Position numbers and translations under genes: made by a program. A stretch of DNA of 64,000 nt, from contig NZ_JBNNUK010000015.1 in assembly GCF_050279675.1 (NCBI RefSeq), positions 1 through 64,000 on the forward strand. Reading direction: 5' to 3'. The stretch is from Viridibacillus sp050279675 (lineage in GTDB: Bacteria > Bacillota > Bacilli > Bacillales_A > Planococcaceae). Positions within the stretch are counted from its first letter, which is position 1. Every line of letters begins with the position of its first letter. The notes beneath the pieces were generated by a model, which did no database searches, was not told the DNA's origin, and saw nothing but the letters and a program-made list of their open reading frames with translations. Below, piece by piece: positions 1 to 8,243 of the stretch.

Positions 1-390
1 TTTTTTGATTTAATAGTTGCTTTTTCATCTTATTTTATCATTGGTGCGGAAAAGCTGATGTTGACAATTATTATGCTATATGTAGGAACGAAAGTAATGG
101 AATTTGTAATCGAAGGCTTGAATCCGAAGAAGGCCATTACGATTATTTCTGATAAACCGAATGACATTGCCAAACAGGTGACTACATCAATGGACAGAGG
201 GGTAACCGTATACTCAGGGCATGGTTATTACACAAAAACCCCAAAGGAAATTCTTTATATTGTTATTAGTAAGCAAGAAGTAATAAAGTTGAAACGGATT
301 GTTCAATCTACTGATCCGAATGCTTTCATCGCTATACACGATGTTCGTGATGTGTTCGGAGAAGGATTTATTGATATTTCTAAAGCTTAG
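1..390 (+). CDS. YitT-family membrane protein, C-terminal part (5' end outside window)
   Basis: The reading frame is open from base 1, so the gene starts upstream of the window. About 129 codons remain. Residues 1-40 are hydrophobic (end of the membrane part). The rest is a soluble DUF2179-type domain with the segments KKAITIISDKPNDIAKQV and RGVTVYSGHGYYT, typical of the cytoplasmic C terminus of YitT/YqfU proteins. These are multi-pass membrane proteins of unknown function. A strong hairpin terminator follows at 541-588. Confidence 0.8.
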   Translation, partial: FFDLIVAFSSYFIIGAEKLMLTIIMLYVGTKVMEFVIEGLNPKKAITIISDKPNDIAKQVTTSMDRGVTVYSGHGYYTKTPKEILYIVISKQEVIKLKRIVQSTDPNAFIAIHDVRDVFGEGFIDISKA

Positions 391-530
391 TAAGAGGTTG
401 TTTATAAGAGTTACAATTTGTAGAGTGGCTATTAGATAGATATCTACCTGATTGAATTACTAGTCTATTGGCAGATGTAGCTTTATAATCAAGTTTGTTC
501 ATTTATAATAAATATTGATAATTTGTATTA

Positions 531-630
531 AAGTATGATTAAAATCATCTCACCTCTATAGATTTCTAGAGGTGAGATGATTTTTTTTGGATATTTATGT
601 TACTATCACTGTAAAAATTGTGAAGAAAGA
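531..630. repeat. 100-bp repeat with terminator, copy 1 (pair at 4811-4910)
   Basis: This stretch reappears at 4811-4910 with roughly 85% identity by eye. The shared block includes the long hairpin and the following segment GGATATTTATGTTA...TATCACT. In the hairpin, copy 1 has T/A where copy 2 has G/C at paired positions, a compensatory change. It belongs to neither adjacent gene. Confidence 0.75.
541..588 (+). terminator. Rho-independent, probably bidirectional terminator
   Basis: An 18-bp stem has arms at 541-558 and 567-584 and an 8-nt loop. It runs from AAAATCATC to GATGATTTT, followed by a T8 tract, so it can work in both directions. It lies downstream of the YitT-family gene. Confidence 0.85.
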
Positions 631-726
631 GTAATAAAAAAAGGGGAATAACCATATTAAAGAGAATGATTAACTATAACTAAAGGCATAAAATTCTGAT
701 AAACCTTAAGAAGGAGTGTGGCAGGT

Positions 727-1197
727 ATGTTTCACCCAAAAGATGTTTTGTCTGATCAGTCGTTAGCTAATGCAAACGATCCAAGTTGGTACGTACCATT
801 TGCAGAATCTGTTAAAAATTTGACAGATGAAGAAGCTTTTTGGAAGGTGAGTGAAGAAAGTAATAGTATTGCCGAAATTGTACAGCATTTGCTTTATTGG
901 AATGAAACGTGGCAAACAAGGTATAAAAAAGCTAGTGTTAATGCAGTTTCAACAGTAGGAAGTAATGACAGTACATTTACCATTTCAAAAAAAAAATCAT
1001 TCTATGAACTTCAAAAACAACTTTTAGATGTTCTTTTACATTGGCAAGAAATATTAACGGAAGAACAACTAGAAAGCGATGTTCAAGGGTACTTTGAAGC
1101 TAATTGGTGGCAAGTATTGGGTAATGTAACGACACATAATGCATATCATATTGGTCAAATTGTTTATATTCGGAAGATACAAAAGAGCTGGAATTAG
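727..1197 (+). CDS. DinB/YfiT-like four-helix protein
   Basis: This 156-residue protein has DinB-superfamily features: EIVQHLLYWNETW near residue 50 and HNAYHIGQI near the C terminus. The spaced histidines (His-55 region, HNAYH) are the usual metal ligands of this fold. DinB-like proteins are often metal-dependent thiol S-transferases or damage-inducible proteins; the substrate here cannot be told. I chose ATG 727 because AAGGAG (711-716) is 10 nt upstream, whereas the GTG at 718 nearly touches it. It stands alone between repeat-rich spacers. Confidence 0.8.
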   Translation: MFHPKDVLSDQSLANANDPSWYVPFAESVKNLTDEEAFWKVSEESNSIAEIVQHLLYWNETWQTRYKKASVNAVSTVGSNDSTFTISKKKSFYELQKQLLDVLLHWQEILTEEQLESDVQGYFEANWWQVLGNVTTHNAYHIGQIVYIRKIQKSWN

Positions 1198-1230
1198 AGC
1201 AAAAACAAAAAGTGCTATCTTTTATAGTTA

Positions 1231-1275
1231 TTGACCTAACGGGGTACTTTAGTAAGAAGATCTATGAGCTGTTCT
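1231..1275 (+). repeat. Three-hairpin intergenic repeat, partial copy (left half)
   Basis: It matches the left half of the family: CTAACGGG-type loop, TACTTTAG, AAGATC, then GAGCTGTTC. The right half is absent; the sequence passes directly into a SUKH coding remnant, so the copy sits at a truncation junction. Confidence 0.7.
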
Positions 1276-1597
1276 TAAGGAACAAAATGCAGGATATATT
1301 AATTTTGACTCTTATCCTACTGAGGTCCCGAAATCTTGGGCAGATGACCATATAAATATTGATCATATCTTTGGAATCGGTGATGAAAAAGGTATTTTAG
1401 AGAGCGCGTATTTAATTGAAGAAAGGGGATTGCCTAACAATATCGTACTGATTTCTGGAGATAGCCATTCCTGGGTTGCTTTTGATTACAGAAATACAAA
1501 AGAAGAACAACCTGTTATCTTTATTGATTTAGAAGATAAACAGATTATTGAACTCGCTTCTAACTTTGATTCTTTTTTAAATGGTTTAATCATTTAG
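1268..1597 (+). pseudogene. SMI1/KNR4 (SUKH) family protein, N-terminally truncated
   Basis: About 109 codons are open but lack any start codon. The translation contains NAGYINFDSYPTEVPKSWAD and GIGDEKGILES followed by NNIVLISGDSHSWVAFDYRN, the core of Bacillus SMI1/KNR4 (SUKH) proteins. These often serve as immunity proteins against nuclease or deaminase toxins. Intact relatives are about 145 residues, so some 35-40 N-terminal residues are missing. A trace of the lost part (YEL just before LKEQN) is visible in another frame. The upstream junction is a half copy of the three-hairpin repeat. Confidence 0.8.
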
Positions 1598-1645
1598 GAA
1601 GATAAGGTTTAAAAGCAAATATTAACTGTGCTATTCAGTAAACAG

Positions 1646-1710
1646 AGCGATTCTTCAATATGAGAGATCGCTTTTCCTTATTGAACTATCGGGCCAAATA
1701 AGTTAAGAAG
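1646..1710 (+). repeat. Three-hairpin repeat, divergent copy with terminator-like stem
   Basis: A hairpin AGCGAT...ATCGCT followed by TTTT occupies 1646-1677. The right-hand module TTGAACTATCGGG...AGTTAAG follows at 1681-1706. It separates the SUKH remnant from the next gene and could terminate transcription. Confidence 0.6.
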
Positions 1711-1744
1711 TTTGACTCATAATAATTAAAGGGGATATGCACTA

Positions 1745-2194
1745 ATGAAGAATATTTTTAATCATATGTATACAGCAGAAATTTTAAAGCGTATTGACAA
1801 ATTGAGTCCAAATTCACAATCACAATGGGGAAAAATGGATGTTGCCCAAATGCTAGCACATTGTTCATCTTTCCAAGACATTGCAATGGGGAATTCTTTT
1901 CCACCAAGGAGTTGGTTAGGGATACTAGTAGGGAGGTTTGCAAAACAAATTATTTACAATGACAAGACATTGCCCCATAATATGTCTACTATTCCAATCA
2001 TTTTGATTGCAGATGATAGAGAATTTGACACAGAAAAAGAAAAGCTTAAACAAAAAATTATCACATTCCAAAATAATGGACCAGAGAAGTGCACAACTCA
2101 TCCTCATCCTTTTTTTGGAAAACTTACTTCTGAGCAATGGGGGAAAGGAATATACAAGCACCTTGACCATCATTTGAAACAGTTCGAAGTTTAA
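1745..2194 (+). CDS. DUF1569 family protein (DinB-like fold)
   Basis: The 149-residue protein begins MKNIFNHMYTAEILKRIDKL and contains WGKMDVAQMLAHCSSFQD and HPFFGKLTSEQWGKGIYKHLDHHLKQF, the signature of DUF1569. This family is distantly related to DinB, with conserved histidines (HC near residue 39, HLDHH near the C terminus) that suggest metal binding. AAAGGGG lies about 9 nt before ATG 1745. It is monocistronic between repeat copies; function unknown. Confidence 0.85.
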   Translation: MKNIFNHMYTAEILKRIDKLSPNSQSQWGKMDVAQMLAHCSSFQDIAMGNSFPPRSWLGILVGRFAKQIIYNDKTLPHNMSTIPIILIADDREFDTEKEKLKQKIITFQNNGPEKCTTHPHPFFGKLTSEQWGKGIYKHLDHHLKQFEV

Positions 2195-2363
2195 ACATTG
2201 AAAAACAAAATGAAACGATGTGCATCGTTAGTGGAAGAAAGTATCGCTAAGCCTAATTACTATTCTCTTGCATAAGATGTACAATGCTTTGATTTATTCT
2301 CAATTACTATTTGAAGCAACCAACAGTATGTCTTTTTATAATCTTTTGTTTTGCCTTAAAGGG

Positions 2364-2445
2364 GCACGATTGTGGAATAAGCTTCACTTTTCCTCTTCAA
2401 CTAACGGGGGATTTAGTACAAGAAGGATTAGGCTCTTCCTAAGCT
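2364..2445 (+). repeat. Three-hairpin intergenic repeat with GCACGATTGTGGAATAAG leader block
   Basis: The leader block at 2364-2392 (CGATTGTGGAATAAGCTTCAC) recurs almost exactly at 6884-6909. TTCAACTAACGGGGG and TTTAGTACAAGAAGG follow, then GGCTCTTCC. The second right-hand hairpin is missing or decayed. From 2195 to 2542 no gene is supportable apart from this repeat. Confidence 0.65.
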
Positions 2446-2542
2446 TACCTTGCTTTTTGCGAAAGGCTATTGATATCATAAGCTCAAGACGATATACTTC
2501 CGATTTTGCCCCAAAAAACATCACACTAAGTAAAGGAGAAAT

Positions 2543-3370
2543 ATGTACACAATCAGCAGATTTTCACAACTTTGCAAAATGAGTGCTCGCATGTTACGAC
2601 ACTATGACAAGGAAGAACTTTTGAAACCAGTACATGTAGATACAACAAACGGGTACAGATATTATGAGAAGAGTCAATTAGAAACGGCATTACTAATTAA
2701 GAAATTGAAAGAATATAGATTTTCCCTGCCTGAAATTAGAACGATCCTGCAGTCGTCAGACAGTACATTGTTTATCGGAATGATACACGCGAAAATAAAT
2801 GAAATATCAAATGAGATGAGTCGATATAGACAGATCATTACAGAAATGCATGAGATGATCGAAAAGAATGAGGATTTAATACAAGGAGAAAGAAAATCCT
2901 ATGATATATTGCTTGGAATGCGAAACGAGATCAGAGTCGTAAGTCAAAGATTACAGATTAATATTGATGACATGGACAAGTACTTTGATTCCTTTTACGA
3001 TAAGGCAAAAGAGAGTATTATTCAGTTACTTAGTGTTCCGTCTGTCATTTTTTTTGATGAAGAGTTTACCCCTGACCACTGTGATATTGAATTAATGATT
3101 CCGATTATTCATAGGAATGACGAAAAAATATCAAGGGAATGGCAAATAAAAAAACTCCCCCAAAAGATTGTTGCTACTACCTTGCATATCGGAAGTTATG
3201 ACTATATCGGATACGCACATCTGGCACTTGAAGAATGGACAGAAAGCAACGGCTACTGCATGGATGGTCTTCCTTATGAAACCTACTTGAAAGGTTCAGA
3301 ATGTGACTGTCATGTAGAGGAGTATGTGACGCAAATTAGCCTTCCCGTCATCAAAAAAGAAATGCAATAA
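2543..3370 (+). CDS. MerR family regulator with GyrI-like ligand-binding domain
   Basis: Residues 1-70 form a MerR winged helix (ISRFSQLCKMSARMLRHYDK, then GYRYY); 75-115 are a coiled coil; 130-275 are a GyrI-like effector domain. This is the BltR/BmrR/TipA-type layout, in which a small molecule bound by the C-terminal domain switches on a promoter with an over-long spacer. AAAGGAGA precedes ATG 2543. A classic MerR-type promoter begins five bases after the stop codon (3375-3405) and points at the agmatine deiminase pseudogene. Confidence 0.9.
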   Translation: MYTISRFSQLCKMSARMLRHYDKEELLKPVHVDTTNGYRYYEKSQLETALLIKKLKEYRFSLPEIRTILQSSDSTLFIGMIHAKINEISNEMSRYRQIITEMHEMIEKNEDLIQGERKSYDILLGMRNEIRVVSQRLQINIDDMDKYFDSFYDKAKESIIQLLSVPSVIFFDEEFTPDHCDIELMIPIIHRNDEKISREWQIKKLPQKIVATTLHIGSYDYIGYAHLALEEWTESNGYCMDGLPYETYLKGSECDCHVEEYVTQISLPVIKKEMQ

Positions 3371-3374
3371 TTGC

Positions 3375-3405
3375 TTGACTTTGACACTATGTCAAAGCTT
3401 ATTCT
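3375..3405 (+). promoter_or_regulatory. MerR-type promoter: 19-bp spacer with perfect dyad
   Basis: The -35 TTGACT (3375-3380) and -10 TATTCT (3400-3405) are 19 bp apart. The spacer region carries a perfect dyad, CTTTGACA-CTA-TGTCAAAG (3379-3397). An overlong spacer filled by a dyad is the hallmark of promoters activated by MerR-family regulators through DNA distortion. The MerR gene ends immediately upstream. The transcript would run into the pseudogene at 3448. Confidence 0.8.
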
Positions 3406-3447
3406 ACTTCCAAGAGAAAGCTAACACAACTTAAGGAGATCTTGGAT

Positions 3448-4589
3448 ATGAAAAAGATAATTGTACTTTGCATAGGGGCTGTATTAACGGCTGGAATCAT
3501 AATGGGGGGTGTAGTCCAAGTAAAGGTGAGGGGAGTCAATTCGTGAAAAAACAGCACGTAGGTAAATACACAATGCCCGATGAAAGCAGCAAACATGAAG
3601 GTACGTGGTTGCAATGGCCTCATTCCTTTACATATGGTAAAGGCTATGAAGAAAAGATTGAACCAATTTGGATCGAGATGACAGCTGCCCTTAGTGAAGG
3701 AGAAAATGTTCATCTTATCGCATATGATGAATATGAAAAGGACTATATTAATGATCTTCTGTATGATGAGGGCATAAATATGAACAAAATTGATTTTTAT
3801 ATTGTTCCTACTGACGATGTATGGGCAAGAGATACAGCACCAATTTTTGTATACGATAAAGAAAACAATTTGAAACTCATGGATTGGGGATTTAATGGAT
3901 GGGGTAAGAAAACGCGATACAAAAAAGATGCATTAATACCAAGTGTTCTTAGCAAGCAGTTAGGTATGGAAAGAATTAATCTAAATAGTGTAGTACTTGA
4001 AGGTGGAGCATTTGAACTAGATGGTAATGGCACTTTTTTATCGACACGTAGTGCTGTTACTAATAAAAACCGAAACCCTAAATTATCAGAATCAGAAATC
4101 GAGGAGTATATGAAAGAAAATATTGGTGCTATTAATTTTATTTGGTTAGATGGAGTGCCAAACCTAGACATTACAGATTTTCATATTGATGGTTTTGCAA
4201 GATTTCATGATAAGTCTTCAATCATTACAATGAAAAAAGATGATTTAGAAGAATGGGGTCTTTCTCATAAGGATATTAAAAAATTAATGAATGCAAAGAA
4301 TGCCTTCGACAAGCCTTATCAGTATGTGTATTTACCAATCAGTAAAAATAATGTGATTTTAGATAATGGAACGAATTTAGAATACAAAGGTTCATATGTA
4401 AATTTTTATATTGGGAATACAGTTGTATTAGTTCCGAATTATAATGACCCTAATGACTAAATAGCAAACGATACAATCCAAAAACTATACCCTAATCGTA
4501 AGGTAATTGGTATTGATGTAAGGGAACTTTATAAAGATGGTGGTATGATTCACTGTGTTACACAACAACAACCAGTCAATTTAAAGTGA
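3448..4589 (+). pseudogene. Agmatine deiminase family lipoprotein, broken by frameshift and nonsense
   Basis: ATG 3448 follows AAGGAG and encodes MKKIIVLCIGAVLTAGIIMG, a lipoprotein-type signal. In a G6 run (3504-3509) the frame is lost; one extra G would restore GGC plus SPSKGEGSQFVKK and the full downstream frame. The body matches the agmatine/peptidylarginine deiminase fold (EGTWLQWPHS, DDVWARDTAPIFV, LEGGAFELDGNGT, NLDITDFHIDGFARF). A second lesion, TAA at 4458-4460 where AAA is expected, cuts off about 42 residues including GGMIHCVTQQQP, which carries the catalytic cysteine. Deiminases of this family act on guanidino groups (agmatine or arginine residues). Both lesions should inactivate it. 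Confidence 0.85.
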
Positions 4590-4810
4590 TAGAGTTTTTT
4601 ACAACGAATCTCAACATAATTGAAAACAATACTATCATTACTATTCCATTTTTCAATATTGTTTACGAAGCGATAGATCAAAAAGAATTGCTTCTACTTT
4701 GCCCACAGAATCTCGGTAAATCCTTAGCGTATAGTATACCGGTATTTTTTCTTCAGTATGTCGCTTAGCTTATATTTTCGTTAATCTATTAGCGGTTGTA
4801 GTTTTGTAAA

Positions 4811-4910
4811 AAGTTTGATTAAAATCATCGCACCTCTATAGATTTTTTAGAGGTGCGATGATTTTTTATGGGATATTTATGTTAATATCACTATAAAGAT
4901 TGTGAAGAAA
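4811..4910. repeat. 100-bp repeat with terminator, copy 2
   Basis: This is the partner of 531-630. The hairpin arms are 4821-4838 and 4848-4865; the stem keeps AAAATCATC/GATGATTTT with G/C replacing the T/A pair of copy 1. It lies 220 bases after the deiminase pseudogene and can serve as its terminator. The stretch 4590-4810 shows no supportable gene. Confidence 0.75.
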
Positions 4911-4917
4911 TGTACTT

Positions 4918-4990
4918 AAACTAAAGGGGCAGGTTAGTTGAAGAGTGTTGTTTATCTTGTGTTCAACAATCGGGCCAGATTGTTTAAAAA
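4918..4990 (+). repeat. Three-hairpin repeat, right half plus CAATCGGGCCAGATTG stem
   Basis: AACTAAAGGGGCAGGTTAGTTGAAG is followed by TTGTTTATCTTGTGTTCAAC and an imperfect palindrome CAATCGGGCCAGATTG. The same succession occurs at 10825-10880. Between here and 5229 only a short uninterpretable reading frame is seen. Confidence 0.65.
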
Positions 4991-5229
4991 CATAATTTGT
5001 TAAAAATAGGTATTTATGTTAATGTTAAGGATAGATTGTTTAGTGTAAGTAAAGTCCAGGTAGTCAATTATTTCAATAGAAAAAGGGGATGTTGGAATAT
5101 TTAAAGATCAGCTTATAAAATTTTGTAATCAGAATTTAATTAATTTAGAACTTATGCACGAAGGTTGCAGATCCTTCAGATTATTACTAATAGTGTTTTT
5201 AACTAATATAGAGCTAAGGGAGAAGATAT

Positions 5230-6318
5230 ATGACTCATAATGAAGTTGCTAAAATATACGAAGCTTATTTAAGTCCACTAGTTTCAGAGTTGTACGAGTT
5301 GGAAGGCTATGAAACAAGTTTAATTAATGCTCATGACGGAGGGCGGAATGTCGTTTATAACTGTGAGAAAGAGGGCGCTAGTGCAAAAATACTCAGAATC
5401 ACCTTTTTAAATGACAGGAGCCGAGAGGATCTGCTGGGAGAAGTTGAATATATTCAATATTTATTCGAGCATGGCGGTAGTGTCTCGAATGTGATTAGCT
5501 CTCGGAAGGGGAATCTACTGGAAGAGATCACTCATAATAATCACACCTTTTTTGTCTGCCTGTTTGAAAAAGCTAGGGGAAAAATGCTTGTAGAAAATCA
5601 TTTTCAGTATCGCGAAGGAGTTCCAATTACGGAATACTATTATAACTGCGGTAAAGTTCTCGGGAAGCTGCACCAATTGTCGAAAGGCTATGCTCCTGTT
5701 CATCGCCGATATAGTTTCTTTGATAAATACAATGCCGCGTATATCGATAATCTGATACCGGATACGTTACCACTGCTTAAGGAGAAGATGGTAGGGCTTC
5801 TTAAAACATTAGAAGGGTTGGACAAGAACTCTGAGTCATACGGTATGGTACATTTTGATTACAATGATGGTAATTATATGATTGACTTTGATACCGGACA
5901 AATCACTGTATTTGATTTCGATAACTCTTGTTTCTGTTGGTATATGTATGACTTGGCGAATGCCTGGATGCTGGGATTGGGCTGGATACAATTCGAACCA
6001 GATGCCGGTAAACGAAAAGACTTTATGGATGATTATTTTAAAACAGTACTTGAGGGATACACATCTGAAACCAAAATCGAAGATTCGATGTTGAATAATC
6101 TGCCCTTATTTATCCAAATTACTGTCATGGAAAATATTATAGATGCATTCGAGGTCATGCGGAACAGCGGTGAAGAGCTGGAGTGCGATGAAGAGTTGTC
6201 ATATAGCATAAAATGCCTCGAAGAAGGTATACCATATAAGGGATTTTTCCATGAAGTTTTCTCATGCGAAGAACCTTTCGAGTGTGAGAAACGAAATATT
6301 CAATCTTCAATCCACTAA
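5230..6318 (+). CDS. Phosphotransferase (APH/choline kinase-like) family protein
   Basis: This 362-residue protein has the aminoglycoside-phosphotransferase/kinase fold. The catalytic loop reads MVHFDYNDGNYMI (near residue 205; HxDxxxxN type) and the metal-binding segment reads ITVFDFDNSCFCWYMYDLANA (near residue 220). The family phosphorylates small hydroxylated substrates; the substrate here is unknown and a resistance role is not implied. AAGGGAG precedes ATG 5230. A remnant of a second member lies downstream at 6571-6815. Confidence 0.85.
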   Translation: MTHNEVAKIYEAYLSPLVSELYELEGYETSLINAHDGGRNVVYNCEKEGASAKILRITFLNDRSREDLLGEVEYIQYLFEHGGSVSNVISSRKGNLLEEITHNNHTFFVCLFEKARGKMLVENHFQYREGVPITEYYYNCGKVLGKLHQLSKGYAPVHRRYSFFDKYNAAYIDNLIPDTLPLLKEKMVGLLKTLEGLDKNSESYGMVHFDYNDGNYMIDFDTGQITVFDFDNSCFCWYMYDLANAWMLGLGWIQFEPDAGKRKDFMDDYFKTVLEGYTSETKIEDSMLNNLPLFIQITVMENIIDAFEVMRNSGEELECDEELSYSIKCLEEGIPYKGFFHEVFSCEEPFECEKRNIQSSIH

Positions 6319-6570
6319 TTCCAAATGTGATGACAGTGTTTCGTTATCTTCAAGTTTCTATTCTTATATGGTTAGCTAGGGTATTAAACATTCAGGTGCT
6401 ATAGTTTATTAAAGCAACAGTTGAAGAATGATAAGAAAAAAGGGGCTCGATTCCACTAAATGGGAATCGAGCCTATTTAATATTAAACCGACCAGCACCA
6501 ATATATTGACACATACACTCGACACATAGGGAGGCTGTCGAGTGGTTGGAGTTAGTGTGATTTAAAACTG

Positions 6571-6815
6571 TCAATGATTGATTTTCAAGATTGTGTGAAG
6601 AATTTTTATATTTTTGATTTAGCTGTTCCAATATTTAGTGCGATAGAGGTTTATTTGTCGGTGGTGGGAACATCATTGAATATGGAAGAAGTATTACAAA
6701 AGTAATCATCGAGGGATACTAAGAGGAAAACGGTCTCCCAAAGGACATGTTAGAAAAACTTCCCTTATTTATAAAACTAAAAGAAGTTTTTGAACCATTT
6801 TTGAATGAGAATTGA
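6571..6815 (+). pseudogene. Remnant of a second APH-family phosphotransferase (C-terminal part)
   Basis: In one continuous frame the sequence reads SMIDFQDCVKNFYIFDLAVP, then after stop codons KVIIEGY and EENGLPKDMLEKLPLFIKLK. IDFxDC...FDLA is the metal-binding/C-lobe motif of APH-like kinases, and the last block resembles the C terminus of homologous Bacillus proteins. At least two in-frame stops are present and the N-terminal 200 or so residues are absent. No other gene is seen in 6319-7041. Confidence 0.7.
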
Positions 6816-6870
6816 AAAAGACATTCTTTCCTTGACACAAACGGTTTATTGAAAAACTAATCTTAATCTT

Positions 6871-6992
6871 CCACAATCGAGCGCGATTGTGGAATAAGCT
6901 TCACTTTTCTTGTTCAACTAACGGGATGCTTTAATTCAAAAAGGAGTAGAGCCTTTTTTTTATTGAACTAAAGGGACAGTTTAGTTTAAGTA
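6871..6992 (+). repeat. Three-hairpin repeat, near-complete copy with extra 5' hairpin
   Basis: A perfect 9-bp hairpin CCACAATCG-AGCG-CGATTGTGG (6871-6892) leads into AATAAGCTTCAC. TTCAACTAACGGGATGC...TTTAATTCAA, a GGAGTAGAGCC-T8 segment, and TTGAACTAAAGGGACAG...TTAGTTTAAG follow. It lies between the phosphotransferase remnant and the NUDIX gene. Confidence 0.75.
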
Positions 6993-7041
6993 GAAATGAT
7001 AGAATATGTAAAAGTGAATAAAAGGAAGGAGTGGTGTAATT

Positions 7042-7497
7042 GTGGATATTATCACTTTCGGTGAAAAAGAAGATGGTAAGGAATACATATTGAGACCTGC
7101 TGTTTATTGTTTAATGTTCGATAGTCAGAAAGATAAAATAGCAATTATTCAAACAAGTGATGGTAAGTATTTTCTTCCAGGTGGGGGAATAGAAAAAAAT
7201 GAGACACACGAAGAGTGTTTAAAAAGAGAATCTCTTGAGGAAATGGGGATGGATATTGAGGTGGGTCATTTTGTAGGGTGTGCCCGAAGATACTTTTATT
7301 CTACAAATGAATATAAATATTACCTTAGCGAAGGGTATTTTTATTTATGCGACACGGGTAGGCAAATAAGTGAACCTACAGAAGAAGACAATTTCCTTAA
7401 ATGGATTGAACCAATCCAAGCAATAGTAAACTTATTCCACGAACATCAAAGTTGGGCAGTTAATGAAGCATTAAGACAATTAAAGTTATTCAACTAA
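7042..7497 (+). CDS. NUDIX hydrolase
   Basis: The 151-residue protein carries a complete Nudix box at about residues 52-74: GGGIEKNETHEECLKRESLE followed by EMG, matching GX5EX7REUXEEXGU. Such enzymes hydrolyse nucleoside diphosphates linked to another moiety; the substrate is not evident. GTG 7042 is preceded by AAGGAAGGAG. The final codons TTC AAC TAA coincide with the left arm of the downstream three-hairpin repeat, so the repeat supplies the stop codon. Confidence 0.9.
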   Translation: MDIITFGEKEDGKEYILRPAVYCLMFDSQKDKIAIIQTSDGKYFLPGGGIEKNETHEECLKRESLEEMGMDIEVGHFVGCARRYFYSTNEYKYYLSEGYFYLCDTGRQISEPTEEDNFLKWIEPIQAIVNLFHEHQSWAVNEALRQLKLFN

Positions 7498-7578
7498 CGG
7501 GTGCGTTAATCCAAGAATGATTAACGTTCTTTTTTGTTGGAGCTATTGAACTAACGGGGCAGTTTAGTACAAGAAGAG
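7489..7578 (+). repeat. Three-hairpin repeat whose left arm forms the NUDIX stop codon
   Basis: TTCAACTAACGGGTGCGTTAA, a hairpin-like AGAATGATTAACGTTCT-T5 segment, then TTGAACTAACGGGGCAG...TTTAGTACAAG. The first arm overlaps the last nine bases of the NUDIX reading frame. Confidence 0.75.
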
Positions 7579-7654
7579 TTAAAAAAAATATTAGCAAGGA
7601 CATTTGGAAACCAATATTCTATAATGGGATTTAAATACAAAAGAGGTGAATGAA

Positions 7655-8230
7655 ATGCGACCCGTATTATCAAAGGATTTGAATGAAAAAGTTTTCAGGA
7701 ATTTTTACTGGTTAAAAGAAGAACTACAGGTTTTTTGTAGAGAAAATGGGATAAGTACTTCAGGTTCTAAAGTTGAAATCACAGATAGAATTGCTTTCTT
7801 TCTTCAAACAGGAAAAATCGTTAAACCATCGAGAAAACAAAATTCTTACCAAAAGTCTTCCAAATCAAAGGAGTTGAGCCTAAATACAATTATTACAGAA
7901 GAGCATCGTTGTAGTCAGGCAGTAAGGGCATTCTTTAAATCACAAATTCCTAAATTTCATTTTTCCACACATATTCAAAACTATTTTAAAGAAAATGTAG
8001 GAAAGACATATCAAGAAGTAATTGCTGCCTGGTATGAAGAAGAGGATCGTAAGAAAGACCCTTCATACATCACAACAATTAGTTCTCAATTTGAATATAA
8101 TCAATTTACACGAGATTACTTTACTGATCCTGAAAACAAAGGAAAAAAGCGAGAAGATGCAATTGCTGCTTGGAAAGAGATAAAGAAGTTGCCAGGAGAA
8201 AATAAATACATATCGAAAAGTAATTCTTGA
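7655..8230 (+). CDS. SAP-domain protein with DUF6434-like C terminus
   Basis: The protein has about 191 residues. Residues 10-60 (FYWLKEELQVFCRENGIST, then GSKVEITDRIAFFLQTG) fit a SAP helix-turn-helix, a putative nucleic-acid-binding motif. Residues 85-185 fit DUF6434 (FHFSTHIQNYFKENVGKTYQ, EVIAAWYEEE). Two related FTRDYF/QNYFKEN...AAW segments suggest internal duplication. ATG 7655 is preferred because AAGAGGTG (7641-7648) is 6 nt upstream; the in-frame GTG at 7646 overlaps that site. Function unknown. Confidence 0.8.
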   Translation: MRPVLSKDLNEKVFRNFYWLKEELQVFCRENGISTSGSKVEITDRIAFFLQTGKIVKPSRKQNSYQKSSKSKELSLNTIITEEHRCSQAVRAFFKSQIPKFHFSTHIQNYFKENVGKTYQEVIAAWYEEEDRKKDPSYITTISSQFEYNQFTRDYFTDPENKGKKREDAIAAWKEIKKLPGENKYISKSNS

Positions 8231-8243
8231 CCCCTTCTACTTC

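Noticed and set aside
2268..2582. 104-codon plus-strand frame before the MerR gene
   Set aside because: It runs through a repeat copy and into the MerR start, has no ribosome site and no recognisable protein features.
3797..4171. Minus-strand frame of 124 codons inside the deiminase
   Set aside because: Shadow of a real (though broken) coding frame with clear family motifs on the plus strand.
4586..4768. 60-codon frame containing a helicase-like CPQNLGKSLAYSIP
   Set aside because: No ribosome site, no other helicase motif; probably chance in AT-rich DNA.
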